Source: Leishmania donovani (taxonomy: Eukaryota; Euglenozoa; Kinetoplastea; Trypanosomatida; Trypanosomatidae). From it: a stretch of DNA of 64,000 bases. The notes beneath the pieces were generated by a model. The model was not told the origin of the DNA and ran no database searches. It worked only from the letters and a program-made list of their open reading frames with translations. The DNA is taken from positions 1,579,367 through 1,643,366 of the forward strand of contig NC_018263.1 in NCBI RefSeq assembly GCF_000227135.1. Direction: 5' to 3'. Within the stretch, counting starts at the first letter, position 1, and every line of letters starts with the position of its first letter. Shown one piece after another: positions 28,583 through 39,828 of the stretch. The position numbers were made by a program, and so were the translations under genes.

Positions 28583-29717
28583 TCTGGAATACGAGACTGC
28601 CCATGCTATCCACACGCGTCATCCCTGTGCGCTTGTTTTCTTCTGTGAGTCTGCGTGTGCTGTGTAGAGCGTGTATGCCACAGTTGCAGTAGCAGCGACA
28701 GCATCCGCAGCAAGTGCCTCTGAGCCACGGACACGTGACGAGCACATCCATGTAAATAAGGTGGTTCTCTTGTTTTTCTTTTGCTTTCCTCTTGCAACGT
28801 ATGTACATGCACCCCTCTGTCCTCTCCATCGCTGTTTTTGTGTGTGTATGTGTTGTTGCGGCCATTGTGCTGGTGCTGCGCGCACCTACGACTGGTTATC
28901 GGGGGGATGGAGGGAGGGAGAGAGGTTTGCGGCAGATACGTGTGTCTGTCCACCTTGGCCCTGCGTAGGTGCGTGTGTGTGTGTGTGTGTGTCTTGGCGT
29001 ATTGTCTGTGTCTGTTGACGAATATGCAGGCACATATGCACACAAGACGCCTCCCACATACCAGCAGTACACACAGAGCGAGAGGTGGATTGCTCTGCCC
29101 TTTTTTTTTTCGCGTGCGTCGTCGTCGTGCGCAGGCTAACGGGCACTGCAGCAAAGCGCGTGAGGCACGTATATCGGGCGCTTCCTCTTCGTCCCGCACT
29201 GAAGGCTGTACCGGAGGCGAGGGTGAGCACAAACGATTCTACACGCATATGAGCACTGACGGCGAGGCCCAGACGCCCTCATGCCCACGAGGCAGCGACG
29301 CTGTTCTGAGGGCCGTCGCTTCGAGGTGTCCGTGGGGCGTAGTCGGTGGGGGTGGGAAGAAAAGGGGGTGCACCACGTCCGCTGTCAAACAACAGCGCAC
29401 CTGGCGTGCCCCTCTGTTTGCAGAAGGGCACACTCCCCCACATGAATGCGCATTCTTATCTTTGATCTCTGACTTGGTCCCATTCGCCCTCGCCCTTCCT
29501 GCAACGATCGCTACCTGTGCATGGCAGAGGTTGGAGGCGGTCATCATCAAGCACCGACACGCATAGGTGCACACTAACGTGTCGGACAAGCACATCAGCA
29601 GGTGTGAATTCGCTGGAAACAATAGCTTGTCTCCTCGCGCCTGAAAGTCGGTGCTGTTCTTTGTTCTCACAGCAGCACGGCTCTCCGTTGAGAGCGCCTC
29701 TTCACGTACGCGGAAGC
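28583..29717. other. intergenic region
   Basis: It contains a TG microsatellite at about 28972-28992, a T10 tract near 29101, and a GC-rich island at 29230-29480 that is not pyrimidine-biased and may be an old repeat. No protein or RNA gene is supported. The splice signal for the next gene is not obvious; short CT-rich tracts lie near 29625-29700. Confidence 0.45.
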
Positions 29718-30698
29718 ATGTCCAAGGACAAAAGGCCTCGCCTGGCGAAGAAGGCCGGCAAGGCATCCAACAGAAAACGAAAGCGGGTGACCTCTTTGCC
29801 GACTGCGGCGCCCGTTCACCGGGCCCCTCGGATGCAACATGCGGAAAGCACACCCGCTGCCCCCAAGTCCATTGAAGACGTTGCTCGCCTGTTCATCGGG
29901 GTGGGCAAAAGCAGCAGCAACGGTGACGAAGCGTACGCGAGCACGGAGAGCATCAGCCTACAAATAAAGAGGGCAAAGGCCTCTATGAGGCGACTCCGCG
30001 AAGGCGCAGAGAACGGGGCAGGGGAAAGGAACTCACCGATGAAACGGCAAAAACGTTCCACAACCGGTACACTGTCGTCTGCGACCACGAACAACACGAT
30101 GGCGTTCGAGAGGAAGGCGCGCAGGCAGCCAAAAGTGGCGGAGCGATATGAGGATGATGAAGACGACGAGGAGGATGTCGAACTGTCAAAGGCTGTACAG
30201 GCACAGACGCTGAGCTTCCTGCAGCACTTGAACTCGAAGAGTAGCAAAGCCTTCTGGGGGCTGCGCGACGTCGCGCAAGGTAAGTTATCCGCAGCAGCAG
30301 CCACGACTGCCACGTCATCCTCGTCCCAACTCCCGTCATTCTCGAGAACGAAGGCTGCGAAGGGCAACGCCAAGGGGGCGAAGAAGGTGGCAGATGACGG
30401 AGAGCAGCTATGGCGCGTTGGTGGCCCGTACATCTCCAGTGACCAGGCCGATGACACCGATGAGAGTAAGCGGGAACGCGGCCGCACCAGCGACTCCGAA
30501 TCGCAGAGCTCCACGAGCAGCAGCGAGCCGTCCTGGGTGACGGACAGCAGCGAAGACGAGGACTACGACGAGGCGGAAAGCGCTCCAGTCGCCGCTGGCG
30601 CCACGAGCCGACGCAATGCCGCGGAGCCGCTAAAGCGAGGCGGCGGTGGTGGCCGCCTATTCCAGGGCGGCGGCGATGGCGTCTGGGACGAAGATTGA
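29718..30698 (+). CDS. charged, probably nuclear hypothetical protein, 326 aa
   Basis: I do not recognise the family. The N-terminus is dense in Lys/Arg (MSKDKRPRLAKKAGK, NRKRKR), resembling a nuclear or nucleolar localisation signal. An acidic tract follows near residue 150 (YEDDEDDEEDVEL) and leads into the only folded-looking block, TLSFLQHLNSKSSKAFWGL. The C-terminal third is Ser/Asp/Glu-rich and ends in a Gly cluster with RLFQGGGDGVWDED. This architecture is seen in ribosome-biogenesis and chromatin-associated proteins, but no specific function can be claimed. I chose the ATG at 29718 because the in-frame extension upstream has no protein-like character. Confidence 0.6.
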   Translation: MSKDKRPRLAKKAGKASNRKRKRVTSLPTAAPVHRAPRMQHAESTPAAPKSIEDVARLFIGVGKSSSNGDEAYASTESISLQIKRAKASMRRLREGAENGAGERNSPMKRQKRSTTGTLSSATTNNTMAFERKARRQPKVAERYEDDEDDEEDVELSKAVQAQTLSFLQHLNSKSSKAFWGLRDVAQGKLSAAAATTATSSSSQLPSFSRTKAAKGNAKGAKKVADDGEQLWRVGGPYISSDQADDTDESKRERGRTSDSESQSSTSSSEPSWVTDSSEDEDYDEAESAPVAAGATSRRNAAEPLKRGGGGGRLFQGGGDGVWDED

Positions 30699-31496
30699 TT
30701 TGACGACGGAGGCATGGGCGAGCGCCTTTAGAAAGACCAGTATATGCTCTGCTGGTGGGCAGAGGGTGAAGAGCATATCTGTACGTGGGTTCGGAAAGCT
30801 TCCATGCACCGCTGTGTGACCGCTTCCTGGCTGGTATCGACTACCGGGCCGCATTACGCACAAAAAAGATGGCGCACGGATGTGTTTCAGAGAAGAGAGG
30901 TGTGTGCGACGGCAGATGGATTGGTAAAGAGCGGCAACTTTCCTGTCTCCTGCGCAGTCATTCCCGCGTAGCTGTACAGCGTGGAGGCGCAACACGCACA
31001 TTACAAAGAGTAGTGTGCCTCATGTAACGAGTGATACGCTTGTCGCTTTCACATCGGGCATGCACGTGCGTGGGCGTTAGCGTGCAGCCTTGCTTCTCCC
31101 TCCCTCTCCTCTCTTATGTTGGCTTGCCAAACTCCATTCATGGCTGCTCCGCTGTCGGTTTTTCTCGTTTCTTTTTTTTTTGCATCGCCACTCCTTCAAC
31201 TCCCTCTGTCCTTCTCATTTTATTTTTGGCACTACACATCGGTCACTTCCTCCCTCACCCTCCCAAACACATACACCCACGCACGTGCATGGAACGCCAG
31301 TGCTTCCTATCGACATACACACTCTCAAAGACGAGTGGTCCCGTCATTACCCGCACACCCCACTATCATTTTTCTTTTGCAGTATTATCTCTCTTATCCC
31401 TCACGGAGGTATTTCTCGCTCGCATATAAACACGCGTGCCTACCGCCTCCCTAACCCACTCCATACACACAAACACTGCCGCACGTCCTCTGAAGC
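30699..31496. other. intergenic region
   Basis: A purine-balanced first part (probable 3' UTR) is followed by strongly CT-rich sequence at 31085-31270 with poly-T near 31170, suitable for polyadenylation and splicing signals. No gene is seen. Confidence 0.5.
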
Positions 31497-32519
31497 ATGT
31501 CGTCTCCCAGCAGCTTCAAGAAGCTTCAGGTCGTCTCCCTCTCCAAAGACTTCCGCAGCTCCACCTCCGTCGTTGAGGCGCAACTGCCGGAGGAAGTGCC
31601 GGAGGGGATGGTTCGCGTGTCTGTCAAGTACGCCGGTGTCAACGCGAGCGACTTGAACTTCACGAATGGTTCGTACCTCAAGAACGCGCGGCCACCCTTC
31701 GACTGTGGATTCGAGGCGGCCGGCACAGTGGTGAAGATCGGTGCCGGTGTCGCGAACGTGAAGGAGGGTGACCCCGTCGTGCTAATGCAGTACGGCTGTT
31801 TTGCTGAGTTCCTCGACGCACCTGCAGAGATATGTATACCAGTGCCAGAGTTGAAGCCTGAGTACATCGTTCTCCCTGTCAGCGCTCTCACGGCCGCCGT
31901 CGCGCTTGGCGAGGTGGGTCGCGTAAAGAAGGGCGACGTGGCGCTGGTGACGGCGGCGGCCGGTGGCACGGGCCAGATCGCGGTGCAGTTGCTCAAGCAC
32001 GTCTACGGTTGCACGGTGATTGGCACCTGCTCCTCCGAGGAGAAGGCCCGGTTCCTCAAGAGCATTGGCTGCGACCACGTTATCAACTACAAGACGGAGA
32101 GCCTTGACAGCCGCCTGCACATGCTTTGTCCGAAAGGCGTGGATGTCGTCTACGAGTGCGTTGGCGGCCAGACTTTCAACGATGCCGTCCGCCACGTCGC
32201 CGTGCACGGCCGTGTTGTGATCATCGGCTCCATTTCGAGCTACAAGAGCGGTGAAGCGGTGCCCTTTTCGCACCCCAGCGGCACCTCGATGACGATGCTG
32301 CTCCTAACCAAGTCTGCGTCCCTGAACGGTTTCTTCCTTCCGCAGTTCTACGACGTCATCCCGAAGTACATGGCAAGCCTGCTGCAGTACCTCAAGGCCG
32401 GCCAGGTCAAGCTCTTCGTGGACGAGAAGGTGTTTCATGGATTGAGCAGTGTCGCAGACGCCGTTGATCATCTGTACTCGGGCACGAGCTGCGGCAAAGT
32501 CTTGGTTGAAATCCAGTAG
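31497..32519 (+). CDS. zinc-free MDR family NADPH oxidoreductase (quinone oxidoreductase / PTGR3-ZADH2-like)
   Basis: This 340-residue protein has normal full length for the medium-chain dehydrogenase/reductase superfamily. The N-terminal GroES-like catalytic domain contains VKYAGVNASDLNFTNG and the GFEAAGTVVKIG motif (about 74-86). The Rossmann fold has AAAGGTGQIAVQLLKH near 153-168, followed by the NADP-type adenine-binding region (GTCSSEEKARFLKSIGCDH). The C-terminus (LVEI) closes the catalytic domain as usual. The zinc ligands of alcohol dehydrogenases are absent, so it should act as an NADPH-dependent reductase of quinones, enones or 15-keto-prostaglandin-like substrates. The best match in style is PTGR3/ZADH2. 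There is no targeting signal, so it is probably cytosolic; the exact substrate is unknown. Confidence 0.88.
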   Translation: MSSPSSFKKLQVVSLSKDFRSSTSVVEAQLPEEVPEGMVRVSVKYAGVNASDLNFTNGSYLKNARPPFDCGFEAAGTVVKIGAGVANVKEGDPVVLMQYGCFAEFLDAPAEICIPVPELKPEYIVLPVSALTAAVALGEVGRVKKGDVALVTAAAGGTGQIAVQLLKHVYGCTVIGTCSSEEKARFLKSIGCDHVINYKTESLDSRLHMLCPKGVDVVYECVGGQTFNDAVRHVAVHGRVVIIGSISSYKSGEAVPFSHPSGTSMTMLLLTKSASLNGFFLPQFYDVIPKYMASLLQYLKAGQVKLFVDEKVFHGLSSVADAVDHLYSGTSCGKVLVEIQ

Positions 32520-34899
32520 TGCCGAAGGAGAGTGCGAGCGCTGCATCGCATGCGCCGGTTTTTGTAGGGGAATTCGGCTGCCAGAGAAACGGCGGGCGGT
32601 AGAGGAAAAAGGAAACGGGCTGCCGTTATTTCGGTGTGGGTGTGTGCGTGTCTGTACACCGATCGGCGAGGTGAAAAAGGCGGAACAAGCCCGTCACGGC
32701 AATCAAAAGCGCATAGACAACCTGCGTCCACGCTCTCGTCGCCCCCGCATTCCCCTCGACCGACGTCTGTGGCGTTAACGCGCGCGCACCATGGCACTCC
32801 AGTCTAGCGCTCCCCTTCCCTCCCCTCAACCTTTTCAACGCGCCGTCTCTGCGCCTTCCCTCCTCCTTTTTGCTCACTTTCTGGCTCTTCTGGACTTGCG
32901 CTGGTCTGCGTGCGCGTTTTCGCGCATACCGTTGTAGAAGCTGTGCCGGTCCCTGAGTCTTGCGTGCGCATGTGCGTGTGTGAACCTTTTCTTTCTTGAT
33001 TCATGGGCGCACGTGCACACCGTGATGCATCTCGTGTCCTCTCTTGTCATTTCTCTTGTTCGTGTTTTGCGATTACGGTCGTTCGATATCTGCACCACCG
33101 CCAAACCAAAAGGGTGCCGACCAACGCGCCCCCGTGGCCCCTCCATGTCTTTCCATATCGGCTTGGGGCACGCTCTCTCGTTTGTCCGCCCTCTTGTTTG
33201 CTGCGGCACTCTGTCTCTTTTTCTCCCTCCCCACAATCTCTGTTACCGTGGGCATGAGAGGACCGGCGCGATACGGGTTGTAAGCGAAGCGGCACAGGTG
33301 TGCCAAGAGTGACCCCTAGCGGAGATCGGCACTGCAGACGGCGAGGGTGCACAGATGTCATGTGTCGTTGCACGAGAGCGAAGAAGTGTCACAAAGGGTG
33401 GGTGAGGCTAGCGATGGGCACGGGTGCCCGAAAAAGCACAAGATCAATGCACATGTTTTCGGAGAAAGAAACAGCTAGGGTAGGTTGAGCAAGTGCGTCG
33501 CTTCTCTTTAAACAGTGAGGTAGTGGTGTCAACACTGAGGGCGTGCTCCTGGGGTGAGCGACATGTGTCCCTTCGAGCACCGCAGGCAGCGTGAAGGCTG
33601 CAATGCGTTCGCGCGATGGTGCCTTTTTTGGCCGCCGCTTTCGCTTTCGCCAGCCCCTCTCTCCCTCACTTCCTCTCTGACAGCACCCGAGCACCAATCG
33701 CGCGACCGTCAGTGTTACTTTAGCAGTCTTTTCGGTGCACGGCATCGCGCTCCCCCCCCTTCTGCCCTTCCTTTTCGTCTTTTGTTTTGCCGCAGTTTTG
33801 CCTCCCTACACAGCAGCCCTGTGGCATCAGCGCGTGCGCCGAAAGGAGGCAAAACGAACAATTCGCCGTCGCTTGTTCCCTGGTGCGGATTCAGACGGTT
33901 GTTGTGTTGCCTTTTTTCCCTCTCTCAGCCCTAGCCAGGAATACCACGCTATCGTTGTCGTACAAAAGCACACCCACACGCAGAAGAAGGGAGTGAGTGG
34001 GGAAGGTGCACTGGAAGAACGGCACGCGTACCCCTACATAAGCTCGAAACACTGTAATAACCACAGCAATAGAGAACACATACACATAACACGCACACGC
34101 ACCTTTTTCTGCCATTTTCATACATCATTGGCGCACGCCCGCCTTGATCTCCCGATTCGTTTCCGCTGTCCTTGGACGCACTAACGCCGATGGAACACGC
34201 CGAAGCACCCTCTCACTCACGCATACGCTCCGTCGTCTCCACACGTCTCTTGTCATTCCCCGTCGCTGAAGTATCCGTAAAAAGCCGCTGGTGTCGGCAT
34301 CTTCGATGAAAATAGCGGTGGGAGAAGCAAACAGGTATGCGGAGAAAAAAAGACAAAAAGGGGAAGTGAATCGAGTTGTCACAGGCTGGATGATCTGAAC
34401 TCGCACATCCGTGGAAAAGGTGGCCAACTATAATGGAAAGTGAGCGCACAGGCTAAAGGGAGCATCGTTATCGGCATTCGCCTGTCTTCCGTTACTCTTC
34501 GCATTTGTTTCGCCTCTTTTGAGTGCTTTCCTTTTTTCTAATGCTTTCTGGTGCACCGGTACGCAACACAAACTGCCTCTATCTTGCAGATGTATACGCA
34601 CACGCACACACCATACACTCACCAACTCGCTCCTTGTCCGTTCTTCCCTTCCCCGTCCACTGCGGACAGTGATTAAGGGTGGTTTTGTCTGGTTTTTGTT
34701 TGTTTCGCTTCGCATTGTGTGTGTGTGTGTGTCCCTACGTGTTGCAGCTGAACTCACTGCCTCTTATTAGTATCTATTTAGTGTCTCTGCGCAGCACAGA
34801 AGCTCTTCCTCGACTCGCACAAAAAAGGAAAAGAGGATCGTTTCTTTTCTTTTTGGCGTGTGTGGGAGGGGTGGGGTGGGGGGCTCCCTTAGAACCATC
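32520..34899. other. long intergenic region (2.4 kb)
   Basis: Alternating CT-rich and mixed blocks are present. A mixed GC block at about 33230-33610, including gtggtgtcaacactgagg, is unlike the CT-rich flanks and may be a decayed retroposon, but I cannot verify it. A TG run lies at about 34716-34732. No gene is supported on either strand. Confidence 0.45.
34840..34892 (+). promoter_or_regulatory. candidate trans-splice signal for ALG7
   Basis: The tract gtttcttttctttttgg at 34840-34856 precedes AGs at 34867-34868 and 34891-34892, leaving a 5' UTR of 31 or 7 bases before the ATG at 34900. The open frame continues upstream only through a GTG codon, which is not a start here. Confidence 0.45.
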
Positions 34900-36300
34900 A
34901 TGACTCTTGGGCTGGTAGAATCGTCCCGCAACGCGGCCTTCGCGGTCGCTGCGCACGCGCCGGTGCTGGGACTCATTCTGCTTGGCAGCATCGTGGCATA
35001 TGTTGGTACCATGCGCTACATCCCAAATGTGGCGAGGACGCTCTTGGAGCGCAACATCTTCGGCATCGACATTAACAAGAACACGGAGGAGCAGCGCCAG
35101 AAGTTTGCTGCGAAGCGCCGTGCCGGTCAGACAGAGGAGAAGGAATTCCAGAAGCAGGCGATCCCAGAGTCTCTCGGCATCCTCGTAGGTGCCGTGTACC
35201 TTTCTGTGGTGATGGTGCTCACCGTGTGTCTCCGGTTTCTCGGCGCCGCTGGTGAAGGGTCAGACAACCCTTATGTATCTCTTCCGGGCCCCTTGATGAC
35301 CATCACCCTCATGCTTCTCTTGGGCTTCGTTGATGACGTGCTGGATGTGAAATGGCGCCACAAGATCATCCTCACGACGCTCGGCTCGCTGCCTCTCATC
35401 ATGACGTACGACGGAAGTCTATCCGTGCTGATGCCGTGCGTGTTCGGTCGCTTCGGTCTGCCCACCATGAACGTAACGAAGAAGTGGCTTCTTGGCCTCG
35501 CTGCCAGACAAGGCGAACCGACGACCACCTTTCGCGTCACGGCACCCTCGACGTGGTTCTCCTACGTTGTCAACCACCGCTCCTACGTGAAGGTCTCCGA
35601 AAGCGGCACAGCGTTGATCTACCTCGGTCCCGTCTACCTCGTTTACTTGTCCATGCTGTGCATCTTCTGCACCAACAGCATTAACATTCTCGCCGGCGTC
35701 AACGGTGTGGAGGTGGGGCAGAGCATTGTGATCGCAGTCGCGTCTGTTGTGTACAACCTATTCCAGATGCGCCTCGAAAGACAGGCGAGGCCGGCCTTGC
35801 GCAGCGTCGACGCTGCGGCGGCAGATGCACGCGACATGACGAGCGACCATCAACTGCGCGCGCTGCTCTTGCTGGGCCCTTTCATCGGTGTGAGCCTGGC
35901 CCTCTGGCGCTACAACCGCTACCCCGCCCGCGTCTTCGTGGGAGACAGCTATACCTACTTTGCCGGTACCGTGCTGGCGGTGTCCAGCATCACCGGCGTG
36001 TACAGCAAGACACTGCTGCTCTTTTTCGCGCCGCAGGTGTTCAACTTTATCATATCACTGCCGCAGCTCTTCAGCATTGTGCCGTGTCCGCGCCACCGCG
36101 TGCCAACGTGGAACCCGCGGACGAACTTGTTGTCGAACAGCCACAACTATACCATCCTCAACGTTGTCCTCTACCTCTTCGGCGATATGCACGAGGAGAA
36201 GCTGACGTGGGCGATCCTCAAGTGTCAGGTCATCGCCTGTGTTTTTGGGTTCGTCGTACGGTACGTGTTGAGCTCCTTTCTCTACGATGAAGTGCGCTAG
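34900..36300 (+). CDS. ALG7: UDP-GlcNAc:dolichyl-phosphate GlcNAc-1-phosphotransferase
   Basis: This ER membrane enzyme makes dolichyl-PP-GlcNAc, the first step of N-glycan precursor synthesis, and is the target of tunicamycin. The 466-residue length equals the Leishmania NAGT protein that confers tunicamycin resistance when amplified. Family motifs are in order: FVDDVLDVKWRHK at about 143-155 (catalytic, Mg-binding Asp pair), TNSINILAGVNGVEVGQ at 258-274, the conserved VFVGDSYTYFAGT around G348-D349-S350, and the HRVPTWNP motif near 399-406 that binds the sugar. Around ten hydrophobic helices alternate with short loops, as in the crystal structure of the human enzyme. An extra loop between 190 and 240 (KKWLLGLAARQGEPTTTF) is typical of the eukaryotic form. 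Start chosen at the first ATG after the splice AG. Confidence 0.95.
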   Translation: MTLGLVESSRNAAFAVAAHAPVLGLILLGSIVAYVGTMRYIPNVARTLLERNIFGIDINKNTEEQRQKFAAKRRAGQTEEKEFQKQAIPESLGILVGAVYLSVVMVLTVCLRFLGAAGEGSDNPYVSLPGPLMTITLMLLLGFVDDVLDVKWRHKIILTTLGSLPLIMTYDGSLSVLMPCVFGRFGLPTMNVTKKWLLGLAARQGEPTTTFRVTAPSTWFSYVVNHRSYVKVSESGTALIYLGPVYLVYLSMLCIFCTNSINILAGVNGVEVGQSIVIAVASVVYNLFQMRLERQARPALRSVDAAAADARDMTSDHQLRALLLLGPFIGVSLALWRYNRYPARVFVGDSYTYFAGTVLAVSSITGVYSKTLLLFFAPQVFNFIISLPQLFSIVPCPRHRVPTWNPRTNLLSNSHNYTILNVVLYLFGDMHEEKLTWAILKCQVIACVFGFVVRYVLSSFLYDEVR

Positions 36301-37326
36301 AGACAGGAAGGACGCGCAAGAGAGGCCACGCATTGTGCAGTCGAGTGTTTGTTGTTGTTTCTTTTTTGCCTTCACCTCTGTGTGTGCGGATGTCGAGTGC
36401 CCTGGACTGGTGCACATTGCGGCTCGAGAAGACTCGCGGATGGTGTGAAACGAGGACCGTCTCTACGCTGATATTGTGAGCATGCGTGCAGCCGTCCCAT
36501 CCGACGCTCCTCCGCCTCGAATGCGCAGGACTACGCTTTTGTTGCGTGGTCCTGCCGTAAGGAAGCAGATGTATTCCGTGGCTGCAGTGAGAACTGTGGC
36601 CCATGCACTGCTGGCGTGCACCCTGTGCATAAAGGGGGAAAAACACGCAAACATACATTCTACGAGCGCTCTCCTTTTCTTTAGGGGCGGGACGCAGAAG
36701 AAAGCGTCTCAGTGGCTGGCGTCTGTTTTCGCTTTTCTTTTCTGGATGGCGCCAGCGTTGGCTGCCACCTATCTGCCCCTTGTTTCGCCATGGTGGATTA
36801 CTTTCCTGAAACTCCTCGCCTTTCCGTGTTCATGCATCGGTGTGCTTGCGTGTGGGCATGCATGCATATCTGGGTTCCTGTGTCACGGTTTGCTTCTTCG
36901 TGCTCTCTCCCTACTCGTATCCCTTGGTGTGTGCGTCTCCGCCACCTAGACATGCTGTGTGGTGTTATTCGGCTCGTGAGTGTGTGTGCTGGGTTTTGCT
37001 TCCGTGGCGCGTCCGCCACAACTTCACCCCGCATCCTCCCTTCTACCTCTTTACTTTGTGGGTGCGTGTACGTGATGCGCCATCGGGTGCGAGCAATCGC
37101 GGGCAAAAAAAAACCACTATCACGCACACGCATACTGATCACGTGAAAAAGGAAATTCGCAGCACCTTCGGTCACGCTTCCTACAAGCAGACCCTAATGA
37201 CAGATCGCTGACGCACGTTCATAGATTAGTACACAAGACATCAGCACACCAATACACACAGTAACTCCATAGAACTCATACAGCGCAAGAAGTTGCTGCT
37301 CGCCTCGCTTTTATCATCTGTCCAGT
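36301..37326. other. intergenic region
   Basis: A T-rich tract follows the ALG7 stop (36345-36370), then mixed sequence and CT-rich stretches near 36900-37060. An A8 run lies near 37106. No gene is supported. Confidence 0.5.
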
Positions 37327-38355
37327 ATGTCATCAACGCGAGATGGGGCTGGCGGCGGCGGCGGAAGTAGCAGCAGCCGCGGTGTCGGCCTCGCGGTCGG
37401 CTCCTTCGCAGATGAATGGGCCTTCAACAACTACCACGTGTCCTCCTTCATGGCGATGGAGATGCCGGCGACAATTGTACCTCGGTTTGTGATGGACCGT
37501 GTCGACTGCCTTGGTGGCAGCTACGGGCCCTTCGCCCCAAACTACCCCATCGACGTGCCACTCTGGCTCGCCCTCTACTTGCGACAGACCAACACGTGTG
37601 CGATCCAGCCGCCAGACTACCTCCGCGTGGAGTATTTACGCGACGTCATTGAGCGAGAGCGGACCAACGATCAGGGCTTTGAGAGCCTGCCCTTCTACTT
37701 CTTCGAGATTGCTAAGAAGTTGACGGAGCGGGGCGGAGGTAGTAGCGATGGTGGCGGCGGCTCCGACGACGGGGACACAATTCCGCACGCGGTGGAAGTC
37801 ATCCGTCTTGTCAATGAAATACACGCGATGCGGCAGCAGAAGCTCAAGAATCTCATGACAGTCTTTGAGGCGGAAGGGTCACCCATGTTCATTCCAGGCG
37901 TCTTGCTGACGAACATCGTTTGCCATGAGCTGCACTTTCTGCGAGCCAGCTTTGGGATCGTGCTGCAGCAGGCCGCGTCGATGGAACGACAGCGGCAGCA
38001 GCTGATACGACTGCCACCCGTCTCCGCCGCCACTCCAGGTCGCTTGCCCTCTACCGTGGGTCGGACGACGCTGACGAGTGGGATGAGCACTGCGCGCACG
38101 ACCACGACACTGTCTTCTACAGGCACACCGGACGTCGCCACGACGGCGATGGACCTCACCTCTAAAATGGGCTCTGACAGCTTCATACACGACGGCGTTG
38201 CAAACTCGCAAATATCAGCGTTGACGGCCGCAACATCGATGACAACGGCGATGGCCGTGAGATCGGATGGTGGACCTCAGCCCACTGCGACAGCGGACGT
38301 GGCACCGCTGGCGCAGCCCGCAGTGAAAAAGCGTCGCACCCTACGGCAGACGTAG
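37327..38355 (+). CDS. PSF2: GINS complex subunit PSF2
   Basis: PSF2 is part of the GINS ring that with CDC45 and MCM2-7 forms the replicative helicase. Residues about 21-140 align well with human GINS2: the stretch GPFAPNYPIDVPLWLALYLR matches GPFNPGLPVEVPLWLAINLK, then PPDYLRVEYLRDVIERER and LPFYFFEIAKKL follow in the same order. The helical B-domain part (EVIRLVNEIHAMRQQKLKNL, NIVCHELHFLR) is also present. The protein has 342 residues against about 185 in humans. The difference is a Gly/Ser/Asp insert at about 139-155 and a Ser/Thr/Ala-rich tail from about 230 ending in a basic VKKRRTLRQT, possibly a nuclear signal. Confidence 0.88.
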   Translation: MSSTRDGAGGGGGSSSSRGVGLAVGSFADEWAFNNYHVSSFMAMEMPATIVPRFVMDRVDCLGGSYGPFAPNYPIDVPLWLALYLRQTNTCAIQPPDYLRVEYLRDVIERERTNDQGFESLPFYFFEIAKKLTERGGGSSDGGGGSDDGDTIPHAVEVIRLVNEIHAMRQQKLKNLMTVFEAEGSPMFIPGVLLTNIVCHELHFLRASFGIVLQQAASMERQRQQLIRLPPVSAATPGRLPSTVGRTTLTSGMSTARTTTTLSSTGTPDVATTAMDLTSKMGSDSFIHDGVANSQISALTAATSMTTAMAVRSDGGPQPTATADVAPLAQPAVKKRRTLRQT

Positions 38356-39294
38356 CGGTAGTGCTCAGGCGAAGGAATGCGCGCACGAAGGGCAGCATAA
38401 GCTAGGGAGGAGTGTTTGTCAGTCTCCGAGTCACTATTGTGGAGTTCAGAGCATCATATACGTACTTGACGTCTGTGTGGTGCGCGATGGGTTGTTTTTT
38501 TGTTGTCTCCTTGTCTCCCACCCCTGCATGCACAGCCGGAGAGTAAAGATATCCGCTAACGTCAGCCACGAGAGCTAGGCGGGACATCCAGTGCCTCCCT
38601 GCAGGCGTGCTTGAGCCCGTCACCTCTTGACCGTTCTCGATGCGCAGATTGGTGGAGTGAGACACAAAAAAGCACCGTTTTGGTGTTGCCTAGCAGAATC
38701 GGGAACGTGGATGTCAACGCGCAATCGACGCACACCTTCCGCGGTGCGTTCAGCTTCTCTTTCCTGCCGCTCTTTCGACCTCTTGCCCCCCCCCCCTTTG
38801 TCTGTCTTCTCCTCCTCCCTCGCCCTCCCTCCGCTGGTGCTGCACCCTTGTGCTTCACTCAGCTGTGCGCTGTATCGATTGAGGCGGGCCCGCAAACGGA
38901 CTGGTAGGTCGGCGAAGAAGAAAGAAAAAAAGGAAAGGGGGATAACAAAGCATCACCGAGACGGGCCAGCAGCTCGAAGGTCGTCTCCACATCGCTCCAT
39001 CTTCCTCCTCCCTTTTTGAAGGCACGTCTGCATCACAACGACAAGGCTGCGCAACACGAAGAAAAAAGGATCAAAAACTCACACGAAAGGCAGACGTCTT
39101 TTTTCCCATAAAAAGCGCGACTAGGAGAAGTGCTTATCTGCCTCTCTTCCTCCTCCCCCCTGGCACGCACACACGCACTCCATCACACAACAAAGCGCAG
39201 CCCTCCTTTCATCCATCTCTCCTCTTGCCCTCTTCCCCCATACTGCTCCGTTCTCTCTTGTGCCTTCCGTAAGCGTCTTTTCATATCTTCCGTT

Positions 39295-39328
<34 letters not shown>

Positions 39329-39828
39329 CGTGTCTCTCTGTTTTCTCGTGTGCTTACGTTATTCACACCTTTCCTCTCTTTCTCCTTTCCCTCTACTTCC
39401 CTCACATATCTCCTCCTTGCGTTTCTGTCGAGCTTTCTCTTGCGCGCCTCTGCATTTTTTTTTGTTCCTCGCATTCTGTTACTCTTCTCGTGTGCTTCAA
39501 GTCGGTCCGCCTTGTTTGTTGTTTGTTTCGCTATCGGCGCACTTGTCCCGTTCGCTCATTCTCGCCATTGTCGCAGGAGCGCACGCTCCCACACACGCGA
39601 CAACACCGGCTCACTTCACTGCAGCTGCTGACTCTTCGATCTGGTTCCATGGTTAGGTGCATCTCTCAAGTCCTAATCTTGTTGCCGCTCCCCCTTTCTC
39701 GCAGCAGCAGGTATTTGTCGACGCCGTTACGACCCATAAAATCTAGAAAACGAAAATCGATACACACAAGCTTGGAGAGGCCGAAGAGGCGAAAGAGTGA
39801 GGCATACGCTTTACCCGTGCCCGCTCCC
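38356..39828. other. intergenic region and 5' leader of the arrestin-like gene
   Basis: It contains a C-run near 38787, CT-rich tracts at 38755-38830 and 39130-39260, the TA/TG microsatellite at 39295-39328 and a second CT-rich block (39360-39480). An open frame continuous with the arrestin-like gene runs through 39130-39828, but its sequence is low-complexity Ser/Leu/Phe/Cys encoded by UTR-type CT tracts. Confidence 0.55.
39295..39328. repeat. TA/TG compound microsatellite
   Basis: A TA run of about 17 bases passes directly into a TG run of about 17 bases. Confidence 0.9.

Noticed and set aside
39130..39828. 233-codon in-frame N-terminal extension of the arrestin-like gene
   Set aside because: It reads through a TA/TG microsatellite and CT tracts and gives low-complexity Cys/Leu/Phe/Ser sequence; splice signals lie between it and the arrestin start.
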